Origin: VRUE01 sp036376915
GTDB lineage: Bacteria; Actinomycetota; Thermoleophilia; Solirubrobacterales; 70-9
NCBI GenBank assembly: GCA_036376915.1
Contig: DASUZK010000114.1
Location: 1-64,000, forward strand
DNA: 64,000 nucleotides
Direction: 5' to 3'
A program made the position numbers and the translations under genes. Position 1 is the first letter of the stretch. Each line of letters starts with the position of its first letter. Shown here in pieces: positions 37,176 through 45,076 of this stretch. The notes beneath the pieces were generated by a model. The model was not told where the DNA came from and ran no database searches. It saw nothing but the letters and a program-made list of their open reading frames with translations.

Positions 37176-38144
37176 GTGGAGGCAAGGACGGCAGCCGGCG
37201 AGCCGATGGGGGGAGGACCCCCCCGTCGGCTCCAGGCCGGCAGTCCTCGCTACGGCGAGAAGGCGATCAAGGGCCTTCTCGCCGCCTGCGGCGCCCTCTC
37301 CGTCCTCACCACCACGGCGATCGTCTTTTCTCTTCTCGGGCCGACGATCGGCTTCTTCGAGATCGTCCCGGCTAAGGAATTCTTCTTCGAGGTCGACTGG
37401 ACGCCGCAGTTCGAGCCGCCAAGCTTCGGCGTGCTGGCGATCGTCGCCGGCACCCTCAACGTGACCCTCTGGGCGATGCTGTTCGCGGCCCCGATCGGCC
37501 TCGGCACCGCGGTCTACCTCAGCCAGTACGCCAGTCCCCGGGTGCGCAAGACGGTCAAGCCGGTGCTCGAGATCCTCGCCGGCATCCCCACGGTGGCGAT
37601 CGGCATCTTCGCCCTCACCTTCATCCTGCCCGAGGTCATCCAGCCGCTCTGGCCGGGCGAGTTCCTCGGCGGTGCCGTCGGCAAGCCGTTCATGGCCCTT
37701 GCCGCCAGCCTCGGCCTCGGCCTGATGGTGGTGCCGATCATCGCTTCGATCTCCGACGACGCGATGTCGGCTGTGCCCCGCGGGCTGTCAGAGGGCGCCT
37801 ACGCGCTTGGCGCGACGAGGGCCAAGGTGGCGGTGAGGGTGATCTTCCCGGCGGCGCTCTCGGGCATCGTCGCCTCGGTGGTGCTGGCGATCTCGCGCGC
37901 CCTCGGCGAGACGATGATCGTCCTCATCGCCGCCGGCTCGACCCCAAACCCCACCTTCAACCCGGTCGAGTCGATCCAGACGATGACCGCCTACATCGCC
38001 ACCACGGCGACGGGCGACATCGCGGTCGGCACGATCGACTACAAGTCGGTCTTCGCTGTCGGCGCCGTCCTCTTCGTCCTAACCCTGGCGATGAACGCGA
38101 TCAGCATCAGGCTCACTCGCCGCTACCGCGAGGTCTACGAGTGA
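37176..38144 (+). CDS. pstC: Phosphate ABC transporter permease PstC
   Basis: 322 aa from GTG. Six hydrophobic segments; the ABC permease EAA loop is LSEGAYALGATRAKVAVRVIFPAAL, which contacts PstB. The N-terminal region has the family's LSVLTTTAIVFSLLGPTIGFF and the large outer loop before SYL-type helices. Forms the membrane channel with PstA. pstA overlaps its end by four bases. Confidence 0.95.
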   Translation: MEARTAAGEPMGGGPPRRLQAGSPRYGEKAIKGLLAACGALSVLTTTAIVFSLLGPTIGFFEIVPAKEFFFEVDWTPQFEPPSFGVLAIVAGTLNVTLWAMLFAAPIGLGTAVYLSQYASPRVRKTVKPVLEILAGIPTVAIGIFALTFILPEVIQPLWPGEFLGGAVGKPFMALAASLGLGLMVVPIIASISDDAMSAVPRGLSEGAYALGATRAKVAVRVIFPAALSGIVASVVLAISRALGETMIVLIAAGSTPNPTFNPVESIQTMTAYIATTATGDIAVGTIDYKSVFAVGAVLFVLTLAMNAISIRLTRRYREVYE

Positions 38145-39085
38145 TGGCCGGCTCCGAGACGGCCAGTCCACGCAACCGCCTGGCGGTCGCCGGCGCCCGC
38201 GCGACCACGGCGGCGATGCTGCGCGATCAGCCGCGCGGCGACGTGATTCGCAACGCCGTCTTCGCGGGGCTGCTCCTGCTCGCCGTCCTGATCGCGCTGG
38301 CCGGGCTCCTCGCCCTCCTGATCCAGGCCTTCGTCGAAGGTGCCCCGGCGCTGAGCACCAATCTCTTCACCAACCCCCCCTCGACGATCTTCCCGGAGAA
38401 AGCGGGGTTCCGGCCGGCGATCATCGGCTCCCTGGAGCTGATCGCGGGCGTGATCGCCTTCGTCGTCCCGGTCGGGATCGGGGCGGCGATCTATCTCGAG
38501 GAGTACGCCGACAAGACCCGCTGGTGGAACCGGCTGATCGAGGTCAACATCCAGAACCTCGCGGCGGTGCCCTCGATCATCTACGGCATCCTCGGCCTCG
38601 CCTTCATCGTCCGCGGGCCGCTCGACCTCGGCTTCATCCTCGTCGCCGGCTCGCTGACGCTGGCCCTGCTGGTGCTGCCGATGGTGATCATCGTCTCCCG
38701 CGAGGCGATCAAGGCGGTGCCCGACTCGATCCGCCAGGGCTCGCTGGCGCTCGGCGCGACCCAGTGGCAGACGATCCGCAGGCAGGTGCTGCCGGCCTCG
38801 ATCCCGGGGATCGCCACCGGCGTCATCCTCGCCGTCTCCCGGGCCCTGGGAGAGACGGCGCCGCTGCTGCTCGTCGGTGCCACCGTCTTCGTCACCTTCG
38901 ACCCGACGCCGTTCTCGCCCGACGGCTACTCGGCGATGCCGGTGCAGATCTTCAACTACGCCGTGCGCCCGCAGGAGGAGTTCCGGGAGCTCGCCTTCGC
39001 GGGGATCATCGTGCTGCTCCTCGTCCTGCTGGTGATGAACTCCTTCGCGATCTGGCTACGAAATCGTTACGAGCAGAGATGGTAG
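38141..39085 (+). CDS. pstA: Phosphate ABC transporter permease PstA
   Basis: 314 aa, ATG overlapping the pstC stop (ATGA). Six transmembrane segments; PstA-type outer loop NLFTNPPS and the motif YLEEYADKTRWWNRLIEVNIQNLAAVPSIIYGILG; EAA loop IRQGSLALGATQWQTIRRQVLPASI. Heterodimer partner of PstC. Confidence 0.95.
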   Translation: MMAGSETASPRNRLAVAGARATTAAMLRDQPRGDVIRNAVFAGLLLLAVLIALAGLLALLIQAFVEGAPALSTNLFTNPPSTIFPEKAGFRPAIIGSLELIAGVIAFVVPVGIGAAIYLEEYADKTRWWNRLIEVNIQNLAAVPSIIYGILGLAFIVRGPLDLGFILVAGSLTLALLVLPMVIIVSREAIKAVPDSIRQGSLALGATQWQTIRRQVLPASIPGIATGVILAVSRALGETAPLLLVGATVFVTFDPTPFSPDGYSAMPVQIFNYAVRPQEEFRELAFAGIIVLLLVLLVMNSFAIWLRNRYEQRW

Positions 39086-39095
39086 GTGGGCTAGG

Positions 39096-40001
39096 GTGAG
39101 CGAGAAGATGGCGCAGGACGAGAGCAGAACGGGCACCGGCCGCGAGGCGCGCGAGGCAGCGGCGGAGCGCGCCGCGATCGCCGTACGACCGGAGGAGTTC
39201 CGGCACGCTGCCTCCAGCAAGCGGGAAAAGGTCTTCGAGCTGAAGGACGTCGAGGTTCTCTACAGCGGCGTATCCGCGGTCAAGGGAATCGCGCTGGACA
39301 TCCACCGCAACGACGTGACCGCGCTGATCGGCCCGTCGGGTTGCGGCAAGAGCACCCTGCTGCGCTGCCTCAACCGGATGAACGACCTGATCCCGGGGGC
39401 CGAGGTGCGGGGCGAGCTGCTCTACCACGGAGAGGATCTCTACGGGCCCGACGTGGACCCGGTCCAGGCCCGCAAGCTGATCGGGATGGTCTTCCAGAAG
39501 CCGAACCCGTTCCCCAAGTCGATCTACGACAACGTCGCCTTCGGCCCCCGCATCCTCGGCCGCAAGGACGATCTCGACTCCACGGTCGAGAAAGCCCTGC
39601 GCGGCGCCGCTCTCTGGGAGGAGGTCAAGGACCGGCTGGACAGCAACGCCTTCGGCCTCTCCGGCGGCCAGCAGCAGCGCCTCTGCATCGCCCGCTGCAT
39701 CGCGGTCGAGCCGGACACGATCCTGATGGACGAGCCCTGCTCGGCGCTCGACCCGATCTCGACCGGCAAGATCGAGGATCTGATGATCGAGCTGAAGGAG
39801 GAATTCTCGATCGTCATCGTCACCCACAACATGCAGCAGGCTGCGCGCGTCTCCGACCGCACCGCCTTCCTCATGGTCGAGCTCGACGCCGACGAGGACA
39901 ACCGCTGGGGCCGGCTGGTCGAGTTCGACGATACGGAAAAGATCTTCACCAACCCCGCCGACCAGCGAACGGAGGACTACGTCTCGGGCAAGGTCGGCTG
40001 A
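39096..40001 (+). CDS. pstB: Phosphate ABC transporter ATP-binding protein
   Basis: 301 aa from GTG. Walker A GPSGCGKST, Q-loop MVFQKPNPFPKSIYDNVAFG (PstB-specific), signature LSGGQQQRLCIARCIA, Walker B ILMDEPCSALDP, H-loop VTHNMQQAARVSD. An extra ~45-residue charged N-terminus precedes the domain. Energises PstCA. phoU starts on its last base. Confidence 0.97.
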   Translation: MSEKMAQDESRTGTGREAREAAAERAAIAVRPEEFRHAASSKREKVFELKDVEVLYSGVSAVKGIALDIHRNDVTALIGPSGCGKSTLLRCLNRMNDLIPGAEVRGELLYHGEDLYGPDVDPVQARKLIGMVFQKPNPFPKSIYDNVAFGPRILGRKDDLDSTVEKALRGAALWEEVKDRLDSNAFGLSGGQQQRLCIARCIAVEPDTILMDEPCSALDPISTGKIEDLMIELKEEFSIVIVTHNMQQAARVSDRTAFLMVELDADEDNRWGRLVEFDDTEKIFTNPADQRTEDYVSGKVG

Positions 40002-40690
40002 TGGCGGCGATCGAAACCAGGGTTCACTACCAGGAAGAGCTGGAGCGACTCGAGGCTAGCGCTCTGGGGGGGCTCGACCTCGTCAGCGAAGCGCTGGAGC
40101 GGACGCTGGAGGCGGTCGAGCACCAGGACGTCGAGCTGGCGCAGCTCGTGGTCGCCGACGACGATCGCATCGACGGCCGATACCTCGAGGTACATCAGAG
40201 CCTGATCGCGCTGTTGGCAAGGCAGTCGCCGGTGGCGACCGACCTGCGCCTGATCTCGGCCCTCTTGCACGTGCTCAAGGGCATCGAGCGGATGGGCGAC
40301 CAGTGCGTGAACGTCTGCAAGATGATTCCTCTGTCGGGCAACGAGCCGCCGGCGGACGAGGAGATGGTGAAGCTGATCATCTCGATGGGGCGGCAGACCC
40401 GAACCCTGATCAGCCAAGCCAAGCGGGCCTTCGAGGAGCGCGACGTGGAGATGGCGCGCGACCTCGTCCGCCAGGACGACGTAGTCGACAACCTCAACCG
40501 GGACTGCTTCCGTCTCGCCCTCGAGATCGGCGACGACGCCGACCGCCGCGAGTGGGCGATGACGATGCTGCTGGCGGCGCGGGCGATCGAGCGGATCGGG
40601 GACAACGCGGTGGACATAGGCGAGCAGGTCGCCTTCATCGTCACCGGGTTGTTTCGGGAGTTCGAGGACGCTTCGCATCCGACGTCGTAG
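40001..40690 (+). CDS. phoU: Phosphate-transport regulator PhoU
   Basis: 229 aa. Two three-helix PhoU repeats with the metal-binding (E/D)xxxD patterns VVADDDRIDGRY and LVRQDDVVDNLNRD, plus the linking segments LLHVLKGIERMGDQCVNV and LLAARAIERIGDNAVDIGE. PhoU relays transporter state to the sensor kinase and restrains uptake. ATG overlaps the pstB stop. Confidence 0.95.
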   Translation: MAAIETRVHYQEELERLEASALGGLDLVSEALERTLEAVEHQDVELAQLVVADDDRIDGRYLEVHQSLIALLARQSPVATDLRLISALLHVLKGIERMGDQCVNVCKMIPLSGNEPPADEEMVKLIISMGRQTRTLISQAKRAFEERDVEMARDLVRQDDVVDNLNRDCFRLALEIGDDADRREWAMTMLLAARAIERIGDNAVDIGEQVAFIVTGLFREFEDASHPTS

Positions 40691-40743
40691 GCGCGGCGGG
40701 TGGCGCCTGCGCGCCACGGTTGAGATCCGGGTCGTCTGGGAAT

Positions 40744-41667
40744 ATGCGAGAGACGCCTGTGACGCTTTGCGCCGCCATAGACATTGGGTCGAACACGACT
40801 CGTGTGCTCGTTGCCGAGCCCGTTGAGGGGCAGCTGAAGAAGGTGATGGAGCAGCGGGCGTATACGCGGATCAACAAGGCGCTCGACTCGGAGGGCGGGA
40901 TTCTGGAGGCGAAGATCGCCGAGGTGGGAGAGGTCGTCTCGACTCAGGTGCGGCTGGCTCGTGAGTTGGGGGCGAAGGAGATTCGCGCTGTTGCCACGGC
41001 CGTGGTTCGTGAGGCCGCCAACGGCGAGGAGGCGGCTGCCGCTATCGGCGAGACCGCTGGCGTCCCGGTCGAGATCCTCAGCGACGAGGAGGAGGGGCGG
41101 CTCGCCTTCATCGGCGCCACCAAGACCCTCGGGCATCCGGTCGCGGGCAGGGTCGGCGTGGTCGACGTCGGCGGCGGGTCCACCGAGGTGGTCTTGGGCA
41201 CCGTGCCGGGAGGGGCCGAGGAAGTCCGCTCCTGGAAAGTCGGCTCGGGGGCGCTCGCCGACGAGCTGATCTCCTCCGACCCGCCGTCCGCGGCGGAGAT
41301 CCGCAAGGTGCGCGACCGCATCGACGACATCTTCGCCGGGGTCGAGATCGAGCACCCGGCGCAGGCGGTCGCCGTCGGCGGCAGCGCCACCTCGCTGCGC
41401 CGCTTGGTCGGCGCCGTGCTCGAGTACGAGACTCTGGAGCGGGGGGTGAGGGTCCTCTGCAGCGATCCCGCAGCGGAGGTGGCGCGTCGCTTCGAGCTCG
41501 ACCCCGAACGGGTCCGCATCCTCGCCACCGGCGTGCTGCTCCTGGAGAAGGTCTCCGAGCTTCTCGGCCAGCCGCTGCAGATCGGCAAGGGGGGCCTGCG
41601 CGAGGGAGTCATCCTCGACATGCTCAACGGCAGCATCAACGGCTCGTCGGTCCGCATCGCCGCCTAG
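40744..41667 (+). CDS. ppx: Exopolyphosphatase / pppGpp phosphohydrolase (Ppx/GppA family)
   Basis: 307 aa from ATG 40744 (GTG 40759 also possible). Actin-like ASKHA fold: phosphate loop 1 AAIDIGSNTTRVLVAE, catalytic Glu region ATAVVREAANGEEAAAAI, EEEGRLAFIGA, phosphate loop 2 GVVDVGGGSTEVVLG. Only the two-domain core (~300 aa) is present, as in actinobacterial Ppx. Removes terminal phosphate from polyphosphate or pppGpp. Lies between phoU and the CHAD genes. Confidence 0.92.
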   Translation: MRETPVTLCAAIDIGSNTTRVLVAEPVEGQLKKVMEQRAYTRINKALDSEGGILEAKIAEVGEVVSTQVRLARELGAKEIRAVATAVVREAANGEEAAAAIGETAGVPVEILSDEEEGRLAFIGATKTLGHPVAGRVGVVDVGGGSTEVVLGTVPGGAEEVRSWKVGSGALADELISSDPPSAAEIRKVRDRIDDIFAGVEIEHPAQAVAVGGSATSLRRLVGAVLEYETLERGVRVLCSDPAAEVARRFELDPERVRILATGVLLLEKVSELLGQPLQIGKGGLREGVILDMLNGSINGSSVRIAA

Positions 41668-41700
41668 GCGCGACCGCTTTCGCTCCTCTAGCCTCAAGCC

Positions 41701-42180
41701 GTGGCACGCGCGCGCAAGGTCGAGCTCGACTGCGAGGCCTCGTTCTCGGAGGCGGCGGCAAAGGTGGTCGCGGTTCGCTCGGACGAGGTCTTCGAGCACT
41801 CGGCGGGTGTCCTTGACCTCGACGACGTCGAGCGGGTGCACGACATGCGAGTGGCGACTCGCCGGCTGCGCGCCGCGCTGGAGATCTTCGAGTCTGTCTT
41901 CCCGCGCAAGCGGCATCGCAAGGCGCTGAAGCGGGTGAAGGCGCTGGCCGATGCGCTCGGCGAGCGTCGCGACCTCGACGTCGAAATCGAGCGTCTGCGT
42001 CTGGAGGATCTCGCGGGCAATGTCGCGGACGAGGACCGGGATGCGCTGGTGAGCCTGGTCGGGGAATTGCGGGCCGGGCAGCTGCAAGCCAACGAGGCGC
42101 TCGCCCCGTTCGTCTCCGCCAAGCGGCTGAAGAAGCTGCGCCGCCGCCTCTCCAGGCTCGTCGAGGGGGTGGAGACATGA
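41701..42180 (+). CDS. CHAD-domain protein, N-terminal half as a separate gene
   Basis: 159 aa from GTG. Matches the first helical bundle of a CHAD domain: histidine helix VERVHDMRVATRRLRAALEIFESVF, then KRVKALADALGERRDLDV, where the ERRDLDV segment is the second conserved block. Rich in Arg/Lys; CHAD domains are reported to bind polyphosphate through such basic faces. A complete CHAD domain is about 280-300 aa, and the second half is encoded by the next gene, which overlaps by four bases (ATGA). Confidence 0.85.
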   Translation: MARARKVELDCEASFSEAAAKVVAVRSDEVFEHSAGVLDLDDVERVHDMRVATRRLRAALEIFESVFPRKRHRKALKRVKALADALGERRDLDVEIERLRLEDLAGNVADEDRDALVSLVGELRAGQLQANEALAPFVSAKRLKKLRRRLSRLVEGVET

Positions 42181-42596
42181 AGGCACGTGAGGTCGAGGGC
42201 CTCGATCCGGACGACCCGTTGCGGCCGAACGCTTCGCGCATCGTGCGGACGAGGCTCGACGAGCTGCGCGCTTTCGCCCCCGGAGCTTTGGCCCTCGATG
42301 CGGCGACGGCCCAGCACGACATGCGGATCGCGGCCAAGCGGTTGCGTTACGTGTTGGAGATCGTCGGGCCTTGCATCGGTGCGGAGGCGAAGGCGGCCCG
42401 CGACGCCGCCAAGCGGCTCCAGAAGGTTCTCGGCGACCTGCACGACTGCGACCTGATGCTGCCCAGGGTCGAGGGCATCGAGTCTCTGGCCGCGATCCTG
42501 CGCGACCGCCGCGAGGGCCTCTTCCGCGACTTCGTCGAGCTCTGGCAGGCCGAGGCCAGCAAGGGCACCTGGGATTCCCTGGAGTCGGTCCTCTAA
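42177..42596 (+). CDS. CHAD-domain protein, C-terminal half as a separate gene
   Basis: 139 aa from ATG 42177. Second CHAD bundle: AQHDMRIAAKRLRYVLEIVGPCIG, AKRLQKVLGDLHDCDLMLPRVEGI, where LGDLHDCD is the matching conserved block. An N-terminal stretch (KAREVEGLDPDDPLRPNASRIV) has its own start and is not a ragged continuation of the first half. It probably pairs with the upstream product to rebuild the two-bundle domain on polyphosphate. Confidence 0.85.
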   Translation: MKAREVEGLDPDDPLRPNASRIVRTRLDELRAFAPGALALDAATAQHDMRIAAKRLRYVLEIVGPCIGAEAKAARDAAKRLQKVLGDLHDCDLMLPRVEGIESLAAILRDRREGLFRDFVELWQAEASKGTWDSLESVL

Positions 42597-42606
42597 CCGC
42601 TCAAAT

Positions 42607-42658
42607 CGCTCACTTCGTCTTTTTACGCCCTATAGCCCCCATAAAGGCGAAGTCAGCG
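42607..42658. repeat. 52-nt palindrome of the CTAT-centre family upstream of the PHP-glycosyltransferase gene
   Basis: Arms CGCTCACTTCG (42607-42617) and CGAAGTCAGCG (42648-42658) with one mismatch; the centre has TTTTT, CCCTATAG and ATAAAG. The outer sequence matches the element at 10461-10514, and the centre matches that at 18354-18402. It lies in the 168-nt gap after the CHAD genes. Confidence 0.8.
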
Positions 42659-42764
42659 GGAGGGGTCACGGGATGTTTACCGCGTATTGGCCGGTTGTTC
42701 ACATTTTTTGCCTGCACATGACGAACCCTGGGGGTGACAGAACGACCTAAGCAGGGAGACGCCG

Positions 42765-45065
42765 ATGATTTCCCGAGTAGACATGCACTGCCACTCCACC
42801 GCCTCGCAGCTCTCGCGGCTCGGGGTTCAGCGCTCGCTAGGGCTTCCCGAGTGCGCGACGCCTCCCGAGGAGGTCTACGAGCTGGCCAAGCGGCGGGGGA
42901 TGGACTTCGTCACGATCACCGATCACGACACGATCGACGGTTGCCTGGAGCTCGCCGATCGTCCCGATTGCTTCGTCTCCGAGGAGCTGACCGCCCGCTT
43001 CGCCGGCGAGCCCCAGGCGGTTCACGTCCTCTGTTACGGGATCACCCCCGGGGACCACGAGTGGCTGCAGGCACACGCCGGCGATCTGGAGGCCTGCGCC
43101 GCATACCTTCACGGCAACGAGATCGCCTGCGCGCTCGCGCACCCCTTCTACAACGTCGCCGCGCCGCTCGCGCCTCGGCACCGTCGCCGCCTCGCCGAGC
43201 TCTTCGGGGTTTGGGAGGTGCGCAACGGCTCGCGGGCAGCGGAGCTGAACATGCCGGCGGCGATCTACACGGAGACGCACGGGGGGACCGGGATCGGCGG
43301 TTCCGACGATCACGCCGGCGTGGACATCGGCCGCACCTTCACCGAGGTGCCGGCGGCATCCACGCCGGAAGAGTTTCTGAGGCAGATGCGCGCCGGCAAC
43401 GCCGTTGCCGGCGGAGAGCAGGGCAGCGCCGCGAAGTGGGCACATGCGGCGATCGCCCTCGCTACCCGAGCCCTCGAGCCCTCCGCTTCCGGTGTGCCTT
43501 ACCCCGCCTATGAGGGGGAAAAGCGCACCGGAACGCTCGACCCCGCGGCGGTGCTGAAGATCGCCCAGCGCACGATCGGCGAGGGCGCCGCGCGCGAGGG
43601 CGAGGTCGCGGCCGACGTCGGCCCGGGTGACGCACGCGCCCTGCTCGGGGCCTGGCTGGGCTCGGTCGACCTCGACCTGCGCGGCCGCGACCTGCTCGTC
43701 CACATGCAGGCCGAGGACTTCTCTCACGCAGATCTTTACCGCCACGCCCGCCGCACCCACGAGAGGCGCCTGCGGGGCGCTGTCGCAGGCGGCTCCGCCG
43801 CGATTGCCGGCGGCGATGCCGGCGCCGCCTTGGGCGCCCTGTTCGACGCCCTCGTGCCGGCGGTCCCCTACGTGCCGGCGACAGCCTTCCTCGGGGCCGA
43901 GAAGGCGAAGCTCGCCCCTCGGCCCGGCGAGCGGCGCCGGGTGGCGCTGATCGCGGACGGGATCGGCGCCATGCACGGCGTCACCGCGACGATCGAGAAG
44001 ATCCGCGAGCTCGGCGTGCCGGGGTTCGAGATCGAGGTCGTCGGTACCGACCCCGGGGTCGACCGGCGGCTGCCGGCGGCGGCCGAGCTCGAAGTTCCCT
44101 TCTATGCAGGTATGAGCCTGGGCGTCCCCGGTCTCCCCGGCCTGGTCGAGACCCTGGCCGAGGGTCGTTATGACGCGGTCCACGTCACGGCGCCGGGCCC
44201 GGCCGGCGTCGCCGCGACCCTGCTCAGCCGGGTCATGGGAATGCCGCTCCTCGCCAGCCACCACACCGAGCTGGCCGCCTATGCCGGCGTGCGCAGCGAC
44301 GACGCCAACCTCGAGTCGATGGCGCAGGTTGCCCTCGGCGCCTTCTACCGCGCGCCTTCCCTGGTCCTCTCGCCGAGCCCGGCGGCGGATCGCTCGCTGG
44401 TCTCGCTCGGTGTCGAGGAGGCCCGGCTCGGGCGCTGGGAGCGCGGGGTGGACGTCTCCCGCTTCGACCCCGGCAAGGCCGCGCGCGGGGAGTACCCGGG
44501 GGAGGTCAAGGTCCTCTATGCCGGCCGGCTCACGCGCGAGAAGGGCGTCGACCTGCTCGCCGAGAGCTTCCTGCGCGCCCGCCGCACCGACCCCCGCCTG
44601 CACCTGCTGCTCGCGGGCGGCGGGCCCGAGGAGGCCGAGCTGCGCACGCGCCTCGGCGAGCACGCGACCTTCCTCGGCTGGCTGGAGGGAGACGACCTGG
44701 CCAGGGCCTACGCCAGTGCCGACGTCTTCCTCTTCTGCTCGACCACGGACACCTACGGACAGGTGGTGCTCGAGGCCGGCGCCAGCGGGTTGCCGGTCGT
44801 CGCCGTCGCCGAAGGGGGGCCGGCGTCGCTGGTCGAGAACCGGCACACCGGGATGCTCTGCCGGGCGGACGCCGATCACATCGCCGGCACCGTCCTGCAA
44901 CTCGCCTCCTCACCGCTCCTGCGCCGTCACCTCGGCGCCTCCGCCGCGCGAGTGGCCCGCACCCGCTCCTGGGAGCGAGCCCTCGAGCAACTCGGGGACG
45001 GCTATCGACGCACACTCGAAACAGCCACCGAGACTCTCCGGCAAGCATCTGCCCGGGTCGCCTGA
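42765..45065 (+). CDS. PHP-domain / GT4 glycosyltransferase fusion protein
   Basis: 766 aa. The N-terminal ~220 residues are a PHP metal-dependent phosphoesterase: MHCHSTASQLSR, FVTITDHDTIDG, CALAHPFYN, GGSDDHAGVDIG give the His/Asp metal set. A linker and an Ala-rich helical region follow, then from about residue 390 a GT-B glycosyltransferase: RVALIADGIGAMHGVTATI, SHHTELAAYAG, VLYAGRLTREKGVDLLAESF and the donor-binding TDTYGQVVLEAGASGLPVVAVAEGG. Probably makes a glycolipid or glycoconjugate, with PHP acting on a phosphorylated intermediate (inference). Residues ~241-257 are encoded by an in-frame repeat element. Confidence 0.87.
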   Translation: MISRVDMHCHSTASQLSRLGVQRSLGLPECATPPEEVYELAKRRGMDFVTITDHDTIDGCLELADRPDCFVSEELTARFAGEPQAVHVLCYGITPGDHEWLQAHAGDLEACAAYLHGNEIACALAHPFYNVAAPLAPRHRRRLAELFGVWEVRNGSRAAELNMPAAIYTETHGGTGIGGSDDHAGVDIGRTFTEVPAASTPEEFLRQMRAGNAVAGGEQGSAAKWAHAAIALATRALEPSASGVPYPAYEGEKRTGTLDPAAVLKIAQRTIGEGAAREGEVAADVGPGDARALLGAWLGSVDLDLRGRDLLVHMQAEDFSHADLYRHARRTHERRLRGAVAGGSAAIAGGDAGAALGALFDALVPAVPYVPATAFLGAEKAKLAPRPGERRRVALIADGIGAMHGVTATIEKIRELGVPGFEIEVVGTDPGVDRRLPAAAELEVPFYAGMSLGVPGLPGLVETLAEGRYDAVHVTAPGPAGVAATLLSRVMGMPLLASHHTELAAYAGVRSDDANLESMAQVALGAFYRAPSLVLSPSPAADRSLVSLGVEEARLGRWERGVDVSRFDPGKAARGEYPGEVKVLYAGRLTREKGVDLLAESFLRARRTDPRLHLLLAGGGPEEAELRTRLGEHATFLGWLEGDDLARAYASADVFLFCSTTDTYGQVVLEAGASGLPVVAVAEGGPASLVENRHTGMLCRADADHIAGTVLQLASSPLLRRHLGASAARVARTRSWERALEQLGDGYRRTLETATETLRQASARVA
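43486..43534. repeat. 49-nt palindrome of the CTAT-centre family inside the PHP-glycosyltransferase coding region
   Basis: CTTCCGGTGTGC (43486-43497) pairs with GCGCACCGGAAC (43523-43534), with one G-T pair and one end mismatch, around CCCCGCCTATGAGGGGG. Same length and nearly the same arms as the intergenic copy at 18354-18402. It is translated as ASGVPYPAYEGEKRTGT in the linker after the PHP domain and does not break the frame. Confidence 0.85.
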
Positions 45066-45076
45066 GACCCGGTGGG

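Noticed and set aside
41701..42596. Split CHAD gene as a plain frameshift error
   Set aside because: The second half has its own ATG in a proper ATGA overlap and a distinct N-terminal segment. Kept as a possible test rather than the main reading.
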